A stretch of DNA of 64,000 nt from Actinoplanes lutulentus. GTDB lineage: Bacteria; Actinomycetota; Actinomycetes; Mycobacteriales; Micromonosporaceae. Shown here piece after piece: positions 7,793-16,923 of the stretch (position 1 is the stretch's first letter; the number at the start of each line of letters is the position of its first letter). The stretch lies in the NCBI RefSeq assembly GCF_003259845.1, contig NZ_QLMJ01000005.1:372001-436000 (forward strand), given 5' to 3'. Both the position numbers and the translations under genes were made by a program. The notes under the pieces were generated by a model that saw nothing but the letters and a program-made list of their open reading frames with translations, searched no databases and was not told the DNA's origin.

Positions 7793-8788
7793 ATGATTCG
7801 GTTCGGATATAAGGCGTCGGCTGAGCAGTTCGCACCGGCTGAGCTGCTCAAATACGGGATTCTCGCGGAAGAGCTGGGCTTCGACTCGGTTTTCGTCAGC
7901 GATCACCTTCAGCCGTGGCGGCACGACGGCGGCCACGCGCCGGCGGCACTGCCGTGGCTGGGTGCGCTCGCTGCGCGTACCGAAAAGGTGTTGATCGGAA
8001 CCAGCGTGCTGACGCCAACGTTCCGTTACCACCCGGCTGTGGTCGCGCAGGCCTTCGCCACGCTGGGCTGCCTGGCGCCGGGCCGCGCCATCCTCGGCGT
8101 CGGATCCGGCGAGTCGCTCAACGAGGTGCCGCTCGGCGCCCAGTGGCCGGACGGCAAGGAGCGGTTCGCCCGGCTCAAGGAGGCCGTGCTGCTGATCCAG
8201 AAGCTGTGGGCCGAGGACCGGGTGACGTACGAGGGGCAGTTCTACAAGACGGAGAACGCCACCATCTACGACAAGCCTTCGACGCCCGTCCCGATCTACA
8301 TCGGCGCCTCGGGCCCGGCCGCGACCCGGCTCGCCGGTCGCATCGCCGACGGCTTCATCACGACCAGCGGCAAGGGACACGGCCTCTACACCGACACGCT
8401 GCTGCCGGCCGTGGCCGAGGGCGCGGAGAAAGCCGGTCGCAAGGCCGACGACCTGGACCTGCTGATCGAGGTGAAGGTGTCGTTCGACGACGACATCGAC
8501 CGGGCCCGCAACGACACGCATTACTGGGGCGCGCTCGCCCTGTCGCCGGAGGAGAAGACCGGCGTCGAGGACCCGGTCGAGATGCAGCGGCTCGCCGACG
8601 CGCTGCCGGTCGAGCGGACCGCCACCCGGTGGATCGTCTCGTCCGACCCGGAGGAGCACGCCGCCAAGGTCACCGAATATCTGGACATGGGCTTCAAGCA
8701 CCTGGTGTTCCACGCGCCGGGCCCGGACCAGGAGCGTTTCCTCCGGCTGTACTCCACCGAGATCCTGCCCCGCCTGCGCAACCGCTGA
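7793..8788 (+). CDS. fgd: F420-dependent glucose-6-phosphate dehydrogenase
   Basis: Oxidises glucose 6-phosphate to 6-phosphogluconolactone while reducing F420, supplying F420H2 to LLM and related reductases. The 331 residues follow the mycobacterial enzyme closely from memory: GYKASAEQFAP, VSDHLQPWRH (H38, W42), GTSVLTPTFRYHPAVVAQAF, VGSGESLNE (E107) and LVFHAPGPDQERFL. A TAGTCT hexamer six bases before the ATG, with no Shine-Dalgarno sequence, suggests a leaderless transcript starting at the end of the preceding gene. The two LLM genes in the first 11 kb are plausible users of the F420H2 it makes. Confidence 0.94.
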   Translation: MIRFGYKASAEQFAPAELLKYGILAEELGFDSVFVSDHLQPWRHDGGHAPAALPWLGALAARTEKVLIGTSVLTPTFRYHPAVVAQAFATLGCLAPGRAILGVGSGESLNEVPLGAQWPDGKERFARLKEAVLLIQKLWAEDRVTYEGQFYKTENATIYDKPSTPVPIYIGASGPAATRLAGRIADGFITTSGKGHGLYTDTLLPAVAEGAEKAGRKADDLDLLIEVKVSFDDDIDRARNDTHYWGALALSPEEKTGVEDPVEMQRLADALPVERTATRWIVSSDPEEHAAKVTEYLDMGFKHLVFHAPGPDQERFLRLYSTEILPRLRNR

Positions 8789-8826
8789 CGGTCGCTCTCC
8801 CACGGACAGCCTCGCTGGCGGGAGCC

Positions 8827-8842
8827 CGCGAGCCGGCTCGCG
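8827..8842. terminator. Palindrome between convergent genes
   Basis: CGCGAGCCGGCTCGCG is a perfect 16-bp palindrome in the 89-base gap between the convergent fgd and glycosyltransferase genes. It could fold on either strand and terminate both transcripts, but lacks a loop and T run. Confidence 0.4.
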
Positions 8843-8877
8843 CCCCACCTCCACCCGGGATCGCGGCAGGGTTGCGG

Positions 8878-10089
8878 TCAGACGGAGCGCAGGTGGCCGT
8901 TGCGGCGGGTGGCCGAGCCGGTTCCCTCGCCGTTGATCACGCGGAGGTTGGGGCGGCCGGCTCCGGTCTCGCGGACGTTCTGGTCGATGCGGTTGTCGCG
9001 CCACTGGCGGCGGGCGAGGTTCTCCGGGGCGTCCAGCCGGGGCTTGCCCCAGCCGCGACCCGCGAACGGGAGATCGGCACGACGGCGGTCCTGATTTCCG
9101 GTGGCCCGGGCGCGGTCGCTGTTGCGACGCTCGCCGCCGGTGCGGCGGTCGACGGAACCGGGTGCGCCGGGGAGCAGTCCGCTGCTGTTGGTGTGATCGG
9201 CGGCGGTGGAGGCGGAGCGCTGGTTCGGTGCGGGCCAGGTCACGCCGTTCGCCGAGACCGGGCGGGTGCTCGCACGGGGCTTGTTGATCAGCGGGTGGGT
9301 CGAGGCCGGATTCACCGCGGCCGGCTTGCGGGTCGCCGCGCTTTGTTTGCCGGCTGCCGCGGACGGCTTGCCGGTCAGGACGACGATGCTGGCGGGGGTG
9401 GCTGCCCGGGCGGTGCGGCGGCGCTCGAAGTGCTCGGCGATCAGCGCTCGCACCGCGGTGAACGGCGAACTGCCGGATGCCTGCGGATGGACCGTGATGG
9501 GTACCTCGGCGCCGTGCAGGCCGGACGAGGCGGTGCGGACGGCCAGCAGGGGCTCGATCTCGGCGCCGTCGCCGCGTACCGGATCCAGGCCGGCGACCCG
9601 GGGGAGGCCGAGCTGGCCGGCGCTGTCCCGCCAGAAGGCGCGGAACCCGTGGCCCGGGTCGGTGGGCCGGCAGTCGAAGAGCACCCGCAGGAACCAGAGC
9701 ACGACCATGTCGAAGACACCGGGCCGGCCGGTCAGGTACCGCGAGCCGTGCACCACGTCGGCGCCGTCGCGCAGCGCGTCCAGCAGCCGGGGCATCTCGG
9801 CCGGGTCACAGGAGCCGTCGCCGGGCAGCGCGACCACCACGTCGCCGGTGCTGGCGTCGACCCCACAGGCCAGAGCGTTGCCGGCGCCGGTACGCGTCTG
9901 CCGGATCACCCGAGCCCCTCGGGGCAGCGCCCGGGTGGTGTCGTCGTTGCGGCCGACCACGACGATCACTTCGTCGACCGGTGGCAGCGCGCCCAGCAGC
10001 ACGGGCAGCTTGGCAACGTCGCCGGCAGCGATCACTACGCTCACGGAGGGTGATATTGATCGGGCGAAGTGACTCGGCTGAACTGGCAT
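8878..10089 (-). CDS. Family 2 glycosyltransferase with long basic C-terminal tail
   Basis: About 403 residues. The first 220 form a GT-A fold similar to dolichol-phosphate-mannose-type transferases: PSVSVVIAAGD, DEVIVVVGRNDDTT, GAGNALACGVDASTGDVVVALPGDG (the acidic motif appears as PGDG rather than DxD) and VVHGSRYLTGRPGVFD. The remaining 180 residues are low-complexity, rich in Arg, Ala, Ser and Asn, and probably disordered. ATG 10089 is preferred, with GGGAG nine bases upstream; TTG 10155 would add an unlikely leader. No membrane helix is clear, so a lipid-phosphate product is uncertain. Confidence 0.78.
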   Translation of the reverse strand: MPVQPSHFARSISPSVSVVIAAGDVAKLPVLLGALPPVDEVIVVVGRNDDTTRALPRGARVIRQTRTGAGNALACGVDASTGDVVVALPGDGSCDPAEMPRLLDALRDGADVVHGSRYLTGRPGVFDMVVLWFLRVLFDCRPTDPGHGFRAFWRDSAGQLGLPRVAGLDPVRGDGAEIEPLLAVRTASSGLHGAEVPITVHPQASGSSPFTAVRALIAEHFERRRTARAATPASIVVLTGKPSAAAGKQSAATRKPAAVNPASTHPLINKPRASTRPVSANGVTWPAPNQRSASTAADHTNSSGLLPGAPGSVDRRTGGERRNSDRARATGNQDRRRADLPFAGRGWGKPRLDAPENLARRQWRDNRIDQNVRETGAGRPNLRVINGEGTGSATRRNGHLRSV

Positions 10090-10252
10090 GGTGCGGCGGC
10101 TCCCGGCTCGGCTGCGGTGCAGAGCCGAAGCTACCCGCCTGCAACCCCGTAGCAACCGGGCCTAACGGTTGATAGTGATCATCACATTGGGCCGAAAGCG
10201 TCGAACCCGCCAAACCGGTTACCGAGCGTACACATGGGGTAAGGTCTTCGAT

Positions 10253-11104
10253 GTGAAACTCGGTCTGCACATCTCCAATTTCACGTGGCCGGACGGCGCG
10301 CAGCGCCTCGGCCCGACCCTCGCCGAGGTGGCCTCGGCCGCCGACCAGGCCGGTTTCGAGCGAATCAGCGTGATGGATCACGTCTGGCAGATCGGTGTCC
10401 ACGGGCCGCCCGAGCAGGAGATGCTCGAGGCCTATACCGCGCTCGGATTCCTGGCCGCGCACACCCGCACCGCGAAACTGCTCACCCTGGTCACCGGTGT
10501 CGTCTACCGCGAGCCGGGGCTGCTGGCGAAATGTGTCACCACCCTCGACGTGCTCTCCGGCGGCCGGGCCATGCTCGGCATCGGCGCCGCGTGGAACGCG
10601 GAGGAGTCGGCCGGCCTGGGCCTGCCGTTCCCGCCGACGGCCGAGAGGTTCGAGCGCCTCGAGGAGGCGCTGCGGATCTGCCGGCAGATGTTCGACGGCG
10701 ACGAGACCGCGTTCCAGGGCAAGCGCTACCGGCTCGACCGGCTGCTCAACTCGCCACTGCCGCTGCACCGCCCGCCGATCCTGATCGGTGGCGCCGGTGA
10801 GAAGAAGACGTTGCTGCTTGTCGCGAAGTACGCGGACGCCTGCAACCTGTTCCCCGGCCCGGAGCTGCAGCACAAGCTGGACGTGCTGAAACGGCACTGC
10901 GACACGGTCGGCCGGGACTACGACGAGATCGAGAAAACGGTGATCTACCGCTTCCCGGACTCGCCGGCCGAGATCCTGGAAGCTGCCCGTGGCTTCCAGT
11001 CGATGGGCTTCACCGTGATGCACGGCGGGGTGCGCGACGCCTGGGACACCAAGAAGTTCGAGCTCTACCGCGACGAGATCGTGCCCGCTCTGGAGGCGCT
11101 GTGA
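10253..11104 (+). CDS. LLM-class F420-dependent oxidoreductase
   Basis: A 283-residue luciferase-like barrel protein: VKLGLHISNFTWPDG, FERISVMDHVWQI, LLTLVTGVVYREPGLLAK, GGRAMLGIGAAWNAEE and HRPPILIGGAGEKKTL are the usual strand and loop signatures. GTG 10253 has GGGGTAAGG eight bases upstream. The substrate is unknown. Its TGA overlaps the GTG of the HAD hydrolase, so the two are translationally coupled and may work on related metabolites. Confidence 0.86.
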   Translation: MKLGLHISNFTWPDGAQRLGPTLAEVASAADQAGFERISVMDHVWQIGVHGPPEQEMLEAYTALGFLAAHTRTAKLLTLVTGVVYREPGLLAKCVTTLDVLSGGRAMLGIGAAWNAEESAGLGLPFPPTAERFERLEEALRICRQMFDGDETAFQGKRYRLDRLLNSPLPLHRPPILIGGAGEKKTLLLVAKYADACNLFPGPELQHKLDVLKRHCDTVGRDYDEIEKTVIYRFPDSPAEILEAARGFQSMGFTVMHGGVRDAWDTKKFELYRDEIVPALEAL

Positions 11105-11754
11105 GCAAGGTCAAGGCGGTCGTCTTCGACCTCGACGGCGTGATCATCGATACCGAGGAGGTCTGGGAGGAGGTCCGGCGGGCGTACGTCGCCGAGTTCG
11201 GGCGCGAGTTCCTGCCGGACAGCCAGGACCGGATGATGGGGATGAGCACCGGCGAGTGGTCGGCGCACCTGGCCGACGAGGTCGGCGTCCCGCGGACCGC
11301 CGAGCAGGTGGCGGCCGACGTGCTGGGCCGGATGGCGGAGCGCTACAAGGAGGCGCTGCCGCTGATTCCCGGTGCCGTCGACGTGGTGCGCTCATTGACG
11401 GACTATCGCCTCGCCCTCGCCAGCTCCTCCGCGCGGATCCTGATCGACCAGGTGCTGGCGACGGCCGGGATCACCGACGCGTTCGAGGTGACCCTCTCCA
11501 CCGAGGAGGTGCCGCGCGGCAAGCCGGCGCCGGACGTCTACCTCGCCGCGGTCCAGAAACTCGGTCTCACCCCGGACGACTGCGCCGCGATCGAGGACTC
11601 CAGCAACGGCCTGCGGTCGGCCGCGGCCGCCGGGCTCGCGGTGATCGCGGTGCCGCACGGGGTGTACCCACCGGCCGCCGACGCGCTCGCGCAGGCCCGC
11701 CTCGTGGTGTCCGGTATATCCGAGATCACACCTGAGGCGATCGCCACCCTGTGA
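11101..11754 (+). CDS. HAD-superfamily phosphatase / beta-phosphoglucomutase-like
   Basis: A 217-residue subfamily IA HAD hydrolase. Motif I is FDLDGVIIDTE (nucleophile D10, D12), motif II LALASSSAR, motif III the Lys in RGKPAPDVYL and motif IV IEDSSNG. The cap domain lies between motifs I and II. Members dephosphorylate sugar phosphates or isomerise beta-glucose 1-phosphate; the sequence does not separate these. It begins in a GTGA overlap with the LLM gene. Confidence 0.88.
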   Translation: MSKVKAVVFDLDGVIIDTEEVWEEVRRAYVAEFGREFLPDSQDRMMGMSTGEWSAHLADEVGVPRTAEQVAADVLGRMAERYKEALPLIPGAVDVVRSLTDYRLALASSSARILIDQVLATAGITDAFEVTLSTEEVPRGKPAPDVYLAAVQKLGLTPDDCAAIEDSSNGLRSAAAAGLAVIAVPHGVYPPAADALAQARLVVSGISEITPEAIATL

Positions 11755-11814
11755 GTCTCGTGTGAAAAAAGTTCGTTAAGGGCATAGCACGGGCCGACCA
11801 ATGGAGGTGGGCCC

Positions 11815-13491
11815 GTGCGAACACTGGCTGCGGAGGGTCTTCGGCTAGATGTCGGCATCGTCGATTACCTGATTCTCACTCTGTATTTCGTCACGGTGCT
11901 GGGGATCGGCTTCGCCGCCCGCCGTGCGATCAAGAGCAGTGCCGACTTCTTCCTGTCCGGGCGGTCGATGCCTGCCTGGGTGACGGGTCTGGCCTTCGTA
12001 TCGGCCAACCTGGGTGCCCTGGAAATCATCGGCATGGCCGCCAACGGCGCTGAGTACGGCCTGATGACCCTGCACTACTACTGGGTCGGCGCGGTGCCGG
12101 CCATGGTGTTCCTCGGCATCGTGATGATGCCGTTCTACTACGGCTCCAAGGTGCACAGCGTCCCCGAGTTCCTGCGGCGGCGCTTCAACCGGCCCACCCA
12201 CCTGTTCAACGCGCTGAGCTTCGCCCTCGCCCAGGTCCTGATCGCCGGCGTCAACCTGTACGCCCTCGCTCTGATCCTGCAGGCACTGCTGGGCTGGCCG
12301 CTCTGGTTGTCAATCGTGATCGGCGCGGCGATCGTGCTGATCTACATCACCCTCGGTGGTCTCTCCTCGGCGATCTACAACGAGGTGCTCCAGTTCTTCG
12401 TCATCCTGGCCGGCCTGATCCCGATCACGGTGATCGGCCTGGTCAAGGTCGGTGGCATCGACGGCCTGTTCGAGAAGGTGCGGCAGACACCGCTCGGTGA
12501 GGCCGGGCTGCACACGTTCGCGAACACCGGCAGCACCGACAATCCGCTCGGCGCGAGCTGGATCGGCATCATCTTCGGCCTCGGTTTCGTGCTCTCCTTC
12601 GGGTACTGGACCACGAACTTCGCCGAGGTGCAGCGGGCCCTGAGCGCCAAGGACATGAGCGCGGCCCGGCGTACGCCGATCATCGGCGCCTTCCCGAAGC
12701 TGCTGATCCCCGCGGTGACCGTCATCCCCGGTCTGATCGCCCTGGTGACCATCCAGGGACTCGGCGCTGACAAGGGCGACCTGGTCTACAACAACGCCAT
12801 CCCGCTGCTCATGCGTGACCTGCTGCCGAACGGTGTGCTCGGCGTGGCGGTGACCGGTCTGATCGCCTCGTTCATGGCCGGCATGGCGGCGAACGTGAGC
12901 GGTTTCAACACCGTCTTCACGTACGACCTGTGGCGGCCGTATGTCCGCAAAGACCGCGACGACGCGTACTACATCCGGATCGGCCGGCTCGCCACCATCG
13001 GCGGCATCGTGGTCGGCATCGGCACGGCGTTCATCGCGGCCGGCTTCTCCAACATCATGAATTACATCCAGGCTCTGTTCAGCCTGTTCAACGCGCCGCT
13101 CTTCGCCACGTTCATCGTCGGCATGTTCTGGAAGAAGATGACGCCCTGGGCCGGCTTCTGGTCGCTGTTGCTCGGCTTCCTGGCGTCGCTGACGCTGTAC
13201 ATCGGCCACCTCACCGAGGTCATCCCGTTCAACTCCGACCTGTCGGAGAGCTTCTGGGGCGCCGGCGCCGCGTTCGTCACGGCGGTCGTGGTCGCGGTCG
13301 TGGTCACCCTGTTCACCAAGGGCACCAGCAAGTCCGACGACGAGCTGCGCGGCCTGGTCTACGGACTGAGCGGCGATTCCACCTCCGGCGAGACGATCAT
13401 CGCCGGGGAGAAGGTCTGGTGGCGCAACCCGGTCCTGCTCGGCGCGATCGCCGTGGCGCTCGCCATCCTTCTGTACATCCCGGTCTGGTGA
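11815..13491 (+). CDS. Sodium:solute symporter (SSS family, SglT-like)
   Basis: A 558-residue polytopic carrier with about 13-14 transmembrane segments. Typical SSS features include the first helix after a short N-terminus (VDYLILTLYFVTVLGIGFAA), DFFLSGRSMPAW, ITLGGLSSAIYNEVLQ, a helix with FGYWTTNFAEVQRALSAKD, and MAANVSGFNTVFTYDLW. MFWKKMTPWAGFW near the end resembles sodium/sugar carriers, so a sugar or polyol is the best guess. GTG 11815 follows GGAGG by seven bases. The small two-helix protein directly downstream may be a partner subunit. Confidence 0.9.
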   Translation: MRTLAAEGLRLDVGIVDYLILTLYFVTVLGIGFAARRAIKSSADFFLSGRSMPAWVTGLAFVSANLGALEIIGMAANGAEYGLMTLHYYWVGAVPAMVFLGIVMMPFYYGSKVHSVPEFLRRRFNRPTHLFNALSFALAQVLIAGVNLYALALILQALLGWPLWLSIVIGAAIVLIYITLGGLSSAIYNEVLQFFVILAGLIPITVIGLVKVGGIDGLFEKVRQTPLGEAGLHTFANTGSTDNPLGASWIGIIFGLGFVLSFGYWTTNFAEVQRALSAKDMSAARRTPIIGAFPKLLIPAVTVIPGLIALVTIQGLGADKGDLVYNNAIPLLMRDLLPNGVLGVAVTGLIASFMAGMAANVSGFNTVFTYDLWRPYVRKDRDDAYYIRIGRLATIGGIVVGIGTAFIAAGFSNIMNYIQALFSLFNAPLFATFIVGMFWKKMTPWAGFWSLLLGFLASLTLYIGHLTEVIPFNSDLSESFWGAGAAFVTAVVVAVVVTLFTKGTSKSDDELRGLVYGLSGDSTSGETIIAGEKVWWRNPVLLGAIAVALAILLYIPVW

Positions 13492-13502
13492 GGAGCTGAA
13501 CC

Positions 13503-13757
13503 ATGTCCGACAAGAATCGCTTGTTCGACGTACGCCTGGTGATCGGCGGCCTGTTCGTGATCTACGGCCTGATCGTCACCGCGATCGGGATCTTCGACAC
13601 CCAAGCCGAGATCGACAAGGCGCAGGGAGTCCGGATCAACCTCTGGATGGGCCTCGCCATGCTGGCCCTGGGGGTCTTCATGCTGGTCTGGCTGAAGCTG
13701 AATCCCATCAAGAACGAGCCCGCGGAGCCTCTGGAAGGGGCCGACCGGGAGGTTTAA
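13503..13757 (+). CDS. Small two-helix membrane protein following the symporter
   Basis: 84 residues: a short basic N-terminus, helix 1 (LVIGGLFVIYGLIVTAIGIF), a charged loop, helix 2 (LWMGLAMLALGVFMLVWLKL) and a short acidic C-terminal tail. GAGGAG precedes the ATG and the gene starts 11 bases after the symporter stop, so they are co-transcribed. Other SSS carriers pair with small membrane subunits, which makes a transporter accessory role plausible, but no named family is recognised. Confidence 0.8.
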   Translation: MSDKNRLFDVRLVIGGLFVIYGLIVTAIGIFDTQAEIDKAQGVRINLWMGLAMLALGVFMLVWLKLNPIKNEPAEPLEGADREV

Positions 13758-13837
13758 TGGCCAGCTCGGTGTGCCCGGGTTGCGGTCGTGTTGCACAGGG
13801 TCCTCATATCTTGGACCGGTACGCCCACGACCGATAA
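13757..13837 (+). CDS. Possible 26-residue CPxCG micropeptide
   Basis: The ATG overlaps the TAA of the previous gene (TAATG), an arrangement that allows termination-reinitiation. The product begins MASSVCPGCGRVAQG and ends in a charged segment; a single CPGC knuckle could bind metal or be redox active. It is too short for composition to help, so it could be chance. The next gene begins eight bases beyond its stop. Confidence 0.35.
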   Translation: MASSVCPGCGRVAQGPHILDRYAHDR

Positions 13838-13844
13838 CCCGGGC

Positions 13845-14096
13845 ATGCAAGCACTCAGCTCACTCAGCAGCCTCGCCTCGGGCGGCCGTCGCGACCCTGG
13901 TTGGCAGGTCCAGCTCCGCGTCGACTACGTCGTCAACCAGGTCTCGCTGACCCACCGCGGTCAGTCCGAGGACGTCATCAAGGACGCGATCCAGGAACAG
14001 CTCCGGGTTTACGGCGTCGTCCCCAACAAGCGCCAGGTCAGTAAGTACGCGCAGGCCATCTCGGCCCTGCCTCAGGTCCAACCGGCCAGCAGGTAA
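13845..14096 (+). CDS. Small conserved protein of unknown function
   Basis: An 83-residue soluble protein. After a Ser/Gly-rich leader it has WQVQLRVDYVVNQVSLTHRG, then an amphipathic helix DVIKDAIQEQLRVYGVVPNK and a Gln/Ala-rich end. The ATG at 13845 lacks a clear Shine-Dalgarno sequence; a GTG at 13788 in the same frame would add 19 residues that look non-coding. It is convergent with the sugar dehydrogenase-like gene, only three bases apart. Confidence 0.6.
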   Translation: MQALSSLSSLASGGRRDPGWQVQLRVDYVVNQVSLTHRGQSEDVIKDAIQEQLRVYGVVPNKRQVSKYAQAISALPQVQPASR

Positions 14097-14099
14097 GCG

Positions 14100-15212
14100 T
14101 CATCGCGCCGGGAATCGAAGGATCCGGTCGTCGCCATCGCGCCGGTCGCCGCGGCCGTCGGTGTTCGATGTGGTCAGCCACAGCGAACCGTCGGGGGCCA
14201 CGGCGGCCGTACGCAACCGCCCGTACTCGCCGGTGAGCTCGGCCTTGGTCGAGCCACCGCCGAGCGGGACCGTCCACAGCCGCTCACCGCGCAGTGCCGC
14301 CACGTACAGCGTGTCGCCGGCCACCGCCGCGCCGCTCGGTGAGGCCTCGTCGGTGGTCCACTGCACGAGCGGCTCGGCGAACCGGGAGTCGCCGCCCCGG
14401 CCCTCCACCTCCGGCCAGCCGTAGTTCCTACCCTTCTCGATCACGTTGACCTCGTCGTATTTGTTCTGCCCGAACTCGATCCCGTACATCCGGCCCTGGT
14501 CGTCCCAGGCCAGGCCCTGCACGTTGCGATGACCCAGCGTCCAGACCGGTGAGCCCTCCCACGGGTTGCCGGGCGCCGGGTCGCCGTCCGGGGTCAGCCG
14601 CAGGATCTTGCCGCTCGGGTCGTCCCGGTCCTGCGAGCGTGACTCCTCGCTCGCGTCGCCGGTGCCGGCGTAGAGCATCCCGTCCGGTCCGAAGGCGATC
14701 CGCCCACCGTTGTGCCGGCCGCCCTTCGTGATGCCGTCGAAGATCACTTCTGGCTGATCGTTTCCGGTCAGCTTGAAGCGCACGATCCGGTTGTCCTGAT
14801 CGCCGGTGAAATAGGCGTAGACCCAGTCGTCCTTCACGGCCAGCCCCAGCAGCCCGCCCTCGCCGCCGGCGTCCACTCCCGGCACGGTGTAGACCTCGCG
14901 CGGCTCGCTGCCCGGCGTCACCTGGAGCACCCGCCCGCTGTCACGCTCGGCGACCAGCGCGCTGCCGTCGCTCAGAAACGCCAGGCCCCACGGCACGCCG
15001 ATGCCGGTCGCGATGGTCTCCGGAGCCGACAGATCCAGATTTTTCCGTTCTTTTTGATTCGACGGCTGTGCTGTGGGCGAGACCGCCGAGACCGCTGGCA
15101 CCGGCTGCACCGTCGGCGCCGGCCCCTCCCCGCCCTCCGAGCTGGAGCACGCCGTCAGCAGAGCGGCGCCGGTCGCCGCGAGGGCCAGGCGCGAGGTGCG
15201 GATCACATTCAT
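14100..15212 (-). CDS. PQQ-dependent sugar dehydrogenase-like lipoprotein (GSDH beta-propeller)
   Basis: A 370-residue secreted lipoprotein: signal peptide with lipobox LLTAC (C22), then a Ser/Pro-rich spacer and a six-bladed propeller of the glucose/sorbosone dehydrogenase family. Family signatures include GVPWGLAFLSDGSALVAERD, GEGGLLGLAV, GGRHNGGRIAFGPDGMLYAG, WTLGHRNVQGLAWD and GRNYGWPEVEG. Homologues oxidise aldose sugars with PQQ on the outer face of the membrane, though many actinobacterial members have no proven activity. It is divergent from the TAP-family peptidase across a 120-base promoter gap. Confidence 0.88.
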   Translation of the reverse strand: MNVIRTSRLALAATGAALLTACSSSEGGEGPAPTVQPVPAVSAVSPTAQPSNQKERKNLDLSAPETIATGIGVPWGLAFLSDGSALVAERDSGRVLQVTPGSEPREVYTVPGVDAGGEGGLLGLAVKDDWVYAYFTGDQDNRIVRFKLTGNDQPEVIFDGITKGGRHNGGRIAFGPDGMLYAGTGDASEESRSQDRDDPSGKILRLTPDGDPAPGNPWEGSPVWTLGHRNVQGLAWDDQGRMYGIEFGQNKYDEVNVIEKGRNYGWPEVEGRGGDSRFAEPLVQWTTDEASPSGAAVAGDTLYVAALRGERLWTVPLGGGSTKAELTGEYGRLRTAAVAPDGSLWLTTSNTDGRGDRRDGDDRILRFPAR

Positions 15213-15332
15213 CAGTCAACGTTGCCACGAACGTGCACGACTGGCCCGTCCCGCCCGCACCCGAAGACGATCTCAAGGCTGCTCAATCTAAGCTGAATGT
15301 AGCGATTTGCCGGATTAGGGCGGAGATGGGTT

Positions 15333-16841
15333 TTGCGAGCGGGACACCAAAGATCACTGCGGCCGGTCACGGCCGCGGTCCTCACCCTCACAACCCTCCT
15401 TCTGTACGCGCAACGCCCCGCCCACGCCGGCCCGGCACACACGGTGCCCCCGCCACAGCGGTACGACAACGCCGCCGTCATCCGCTGGGAACCGTGCCCG
15501 GAGGATGCCAAGGCCCAGTGCGGCACGATGCGGGTGCCCGCCGACTGGTCCCAGCCGTACGGCTCGTCGATCGAGCTCACGCTGGCCCGGCGACCGGCCG
15601 GCGACCCGGCCCGGCGGATCGGCGTACTCATGGTCAACCCGGGCGGACCCGGCGCCTCGGCCGTCAACCAGGCCCTGGACACCGAGTTCTTCGGCAGTGA
15701 GGTGGAACGCCGGTTCGACATCGTCGGCATCGACCCGCGCGGGGTCGGCCGCAGCGCGCCGATCCTCTGCTCCCAGGACCTGGTCGACGCGAAACCGTCG
15801 CCGCTGGCCGCGAACGAGACCGAGTTCGCCCGGCTCGGCACGTACAACCGGCGGCTCGCGAAGGACTGTGCGTCGCGCAGCGGCCCGGCCTTCCACCACG
15901 CCGGCACCGACAACGTGGCCCGCGACATGGACGCGGTCCGGGTCGCCCTCGGCGAGCAGAAGATCAGTTTCTACGGCGCCTCGTACGGGTCGCTGATCGG
16001 CCAGCTCTACGCCGAGCGATACCCCACCCGGCTGCGGGCGCTCGTGCTGGACAGCGTCATGGACCACAGCTCCGGCATCGAGGACTTCCTCGGCCGGACC
16101 GCGGAGTCGGCACAGGACTCGTTCGAGCAGTTCGTCGTCTGGTGCGGCCGGGACACCCAGTGCGCGCTGCACGGCCGCGACGTCAAGGCGATCTGGGCAC
16201 GGCTGATGGAACGGGCGGCGGCCGGCACACTTAACGACCCGTACGACCCGCCCGCCAAGCTGCGGGTCTGGGAGCTGATTTCGGCGGCGTTCAGCGCGTT
16301 CTACGACCCGCAGTGGTTCTCGTTCGCCCATTACCTGAAAGAGGCGTACGAGCCCGCCCCGGCCGGCCGCCGTGCCCTGCCCGACCTGGACCTCACCCCG
16401 CACGCCTTCCCGGCCGTGATGTGCCGGGACTGGGCGCTGCCGGTCGGCGGCTGGTCCGGGTACCAGAAACTGCTCGCCGGAGCCGCCGCCAAGGCGCCGC
16501 AGATGCGGGCCTCGCCGCTGGCGCTCACCGCGGTCTCCGGCTGCGAGGGCTGGCCCGACCCGCCGTCCGATCCGCAGCACCCGATCCCGGCCTCCGACGT
16601 GCCGGTGCTGGTGGTCAACTCACGGCACGACCCGGCGACCGCGTACGCCTGGGCGAAGAACGTGGCCCGGCAACTCGGCCCGAAAACCCGGCTGGTCACC
16701 TACGACGGATGGGGTCACGTGGCGTACGGGCACAGCGATTGTGTGTCCGGCGCCGCCGACCGTTATCTGACCGCGCTGACCCTGCCGGCGACCGGAACCA
16801 CCTGCCCGCCGGTCGAGCCGGTGCCCTACGGCGTCGGCTGA
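15333..16841 (+). CDS. Secreted alpha/beta-hydrolase, TAP-type aminopeptidase family
   Basis: A 502-residue exported serine hydrolase with a signal peptide ending near AHAG. The nucleophile elbow is GASYGS (about S217), the oxyanion region VNPGGPGAS, and the C-terminal TAP-like region holds the acid (VVNSRHDPATAYAWA) and histidine (GWGHVAYGHSDC). Relatives are tripeptidyl or prolyl aminopeptidases of Streptomyces. Start is TTG 15333 with GGAG eight bases upstream. Paired Cys residues suggest disulfides outside the cell. Confidence 0.88.
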   Translation: MRAGHQRSLRPVTAAVLTLTTLLLYAQRPAHAGPAHTVPPPQRYDNAAVIRWEPCPEDAKAQCGTMRVPADWSQPYGSSIELTLARRPAGDPARRIGVLMVNPGGPGASAVNQALDTEFFGSEVERRFDIVGIDPRGVGRSAPILCSQDLVDAKPSPLAANETEFARLGTYNRRLAKDCASRSGPAFHHAGTDNVARDMDAVRVALGEQKISFYGASYGSLIGQLYAERYPTRLRALVLDSVMDHSSGIEDFLGRTAESAQDSFEQFVVWCGRDTQCALHGRDVKAIWARLMERAAAGTLNDPYDPPAKLRVWELISAAFSAFYDPQWFSFAHYLKEAYEPAPAGRRALPDLDLTPHAFPAVMCRDWALPVGGWSGYQKLLAGAAAKAPQMRASPLALTAVSGCEGWPDPPSDPQHPIPASDVPVLVVNSRHDPATAYAWAKNVARQLGPKTRLVTYDGWGHVAYGHSDCVSGAADRYLTALTLPATGTTCPPVEPVPYGVG

Positions 16842-16923
16842 ACCTGGTCTCTGCGGTTGTGCCGCGATGAGATCCCCGGTAGGCAGGGAATCGACAACCG
16901 ACACTGTCCTGACTGGAGGGCCG

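Noticed and set aside
7001..9004. 667-residue minus-strand open frame over the sigma fusion and fgd
   Set aside because: Long Arg-rich antisense frames are common at this GC content; it lies opposite two well-supported genes.
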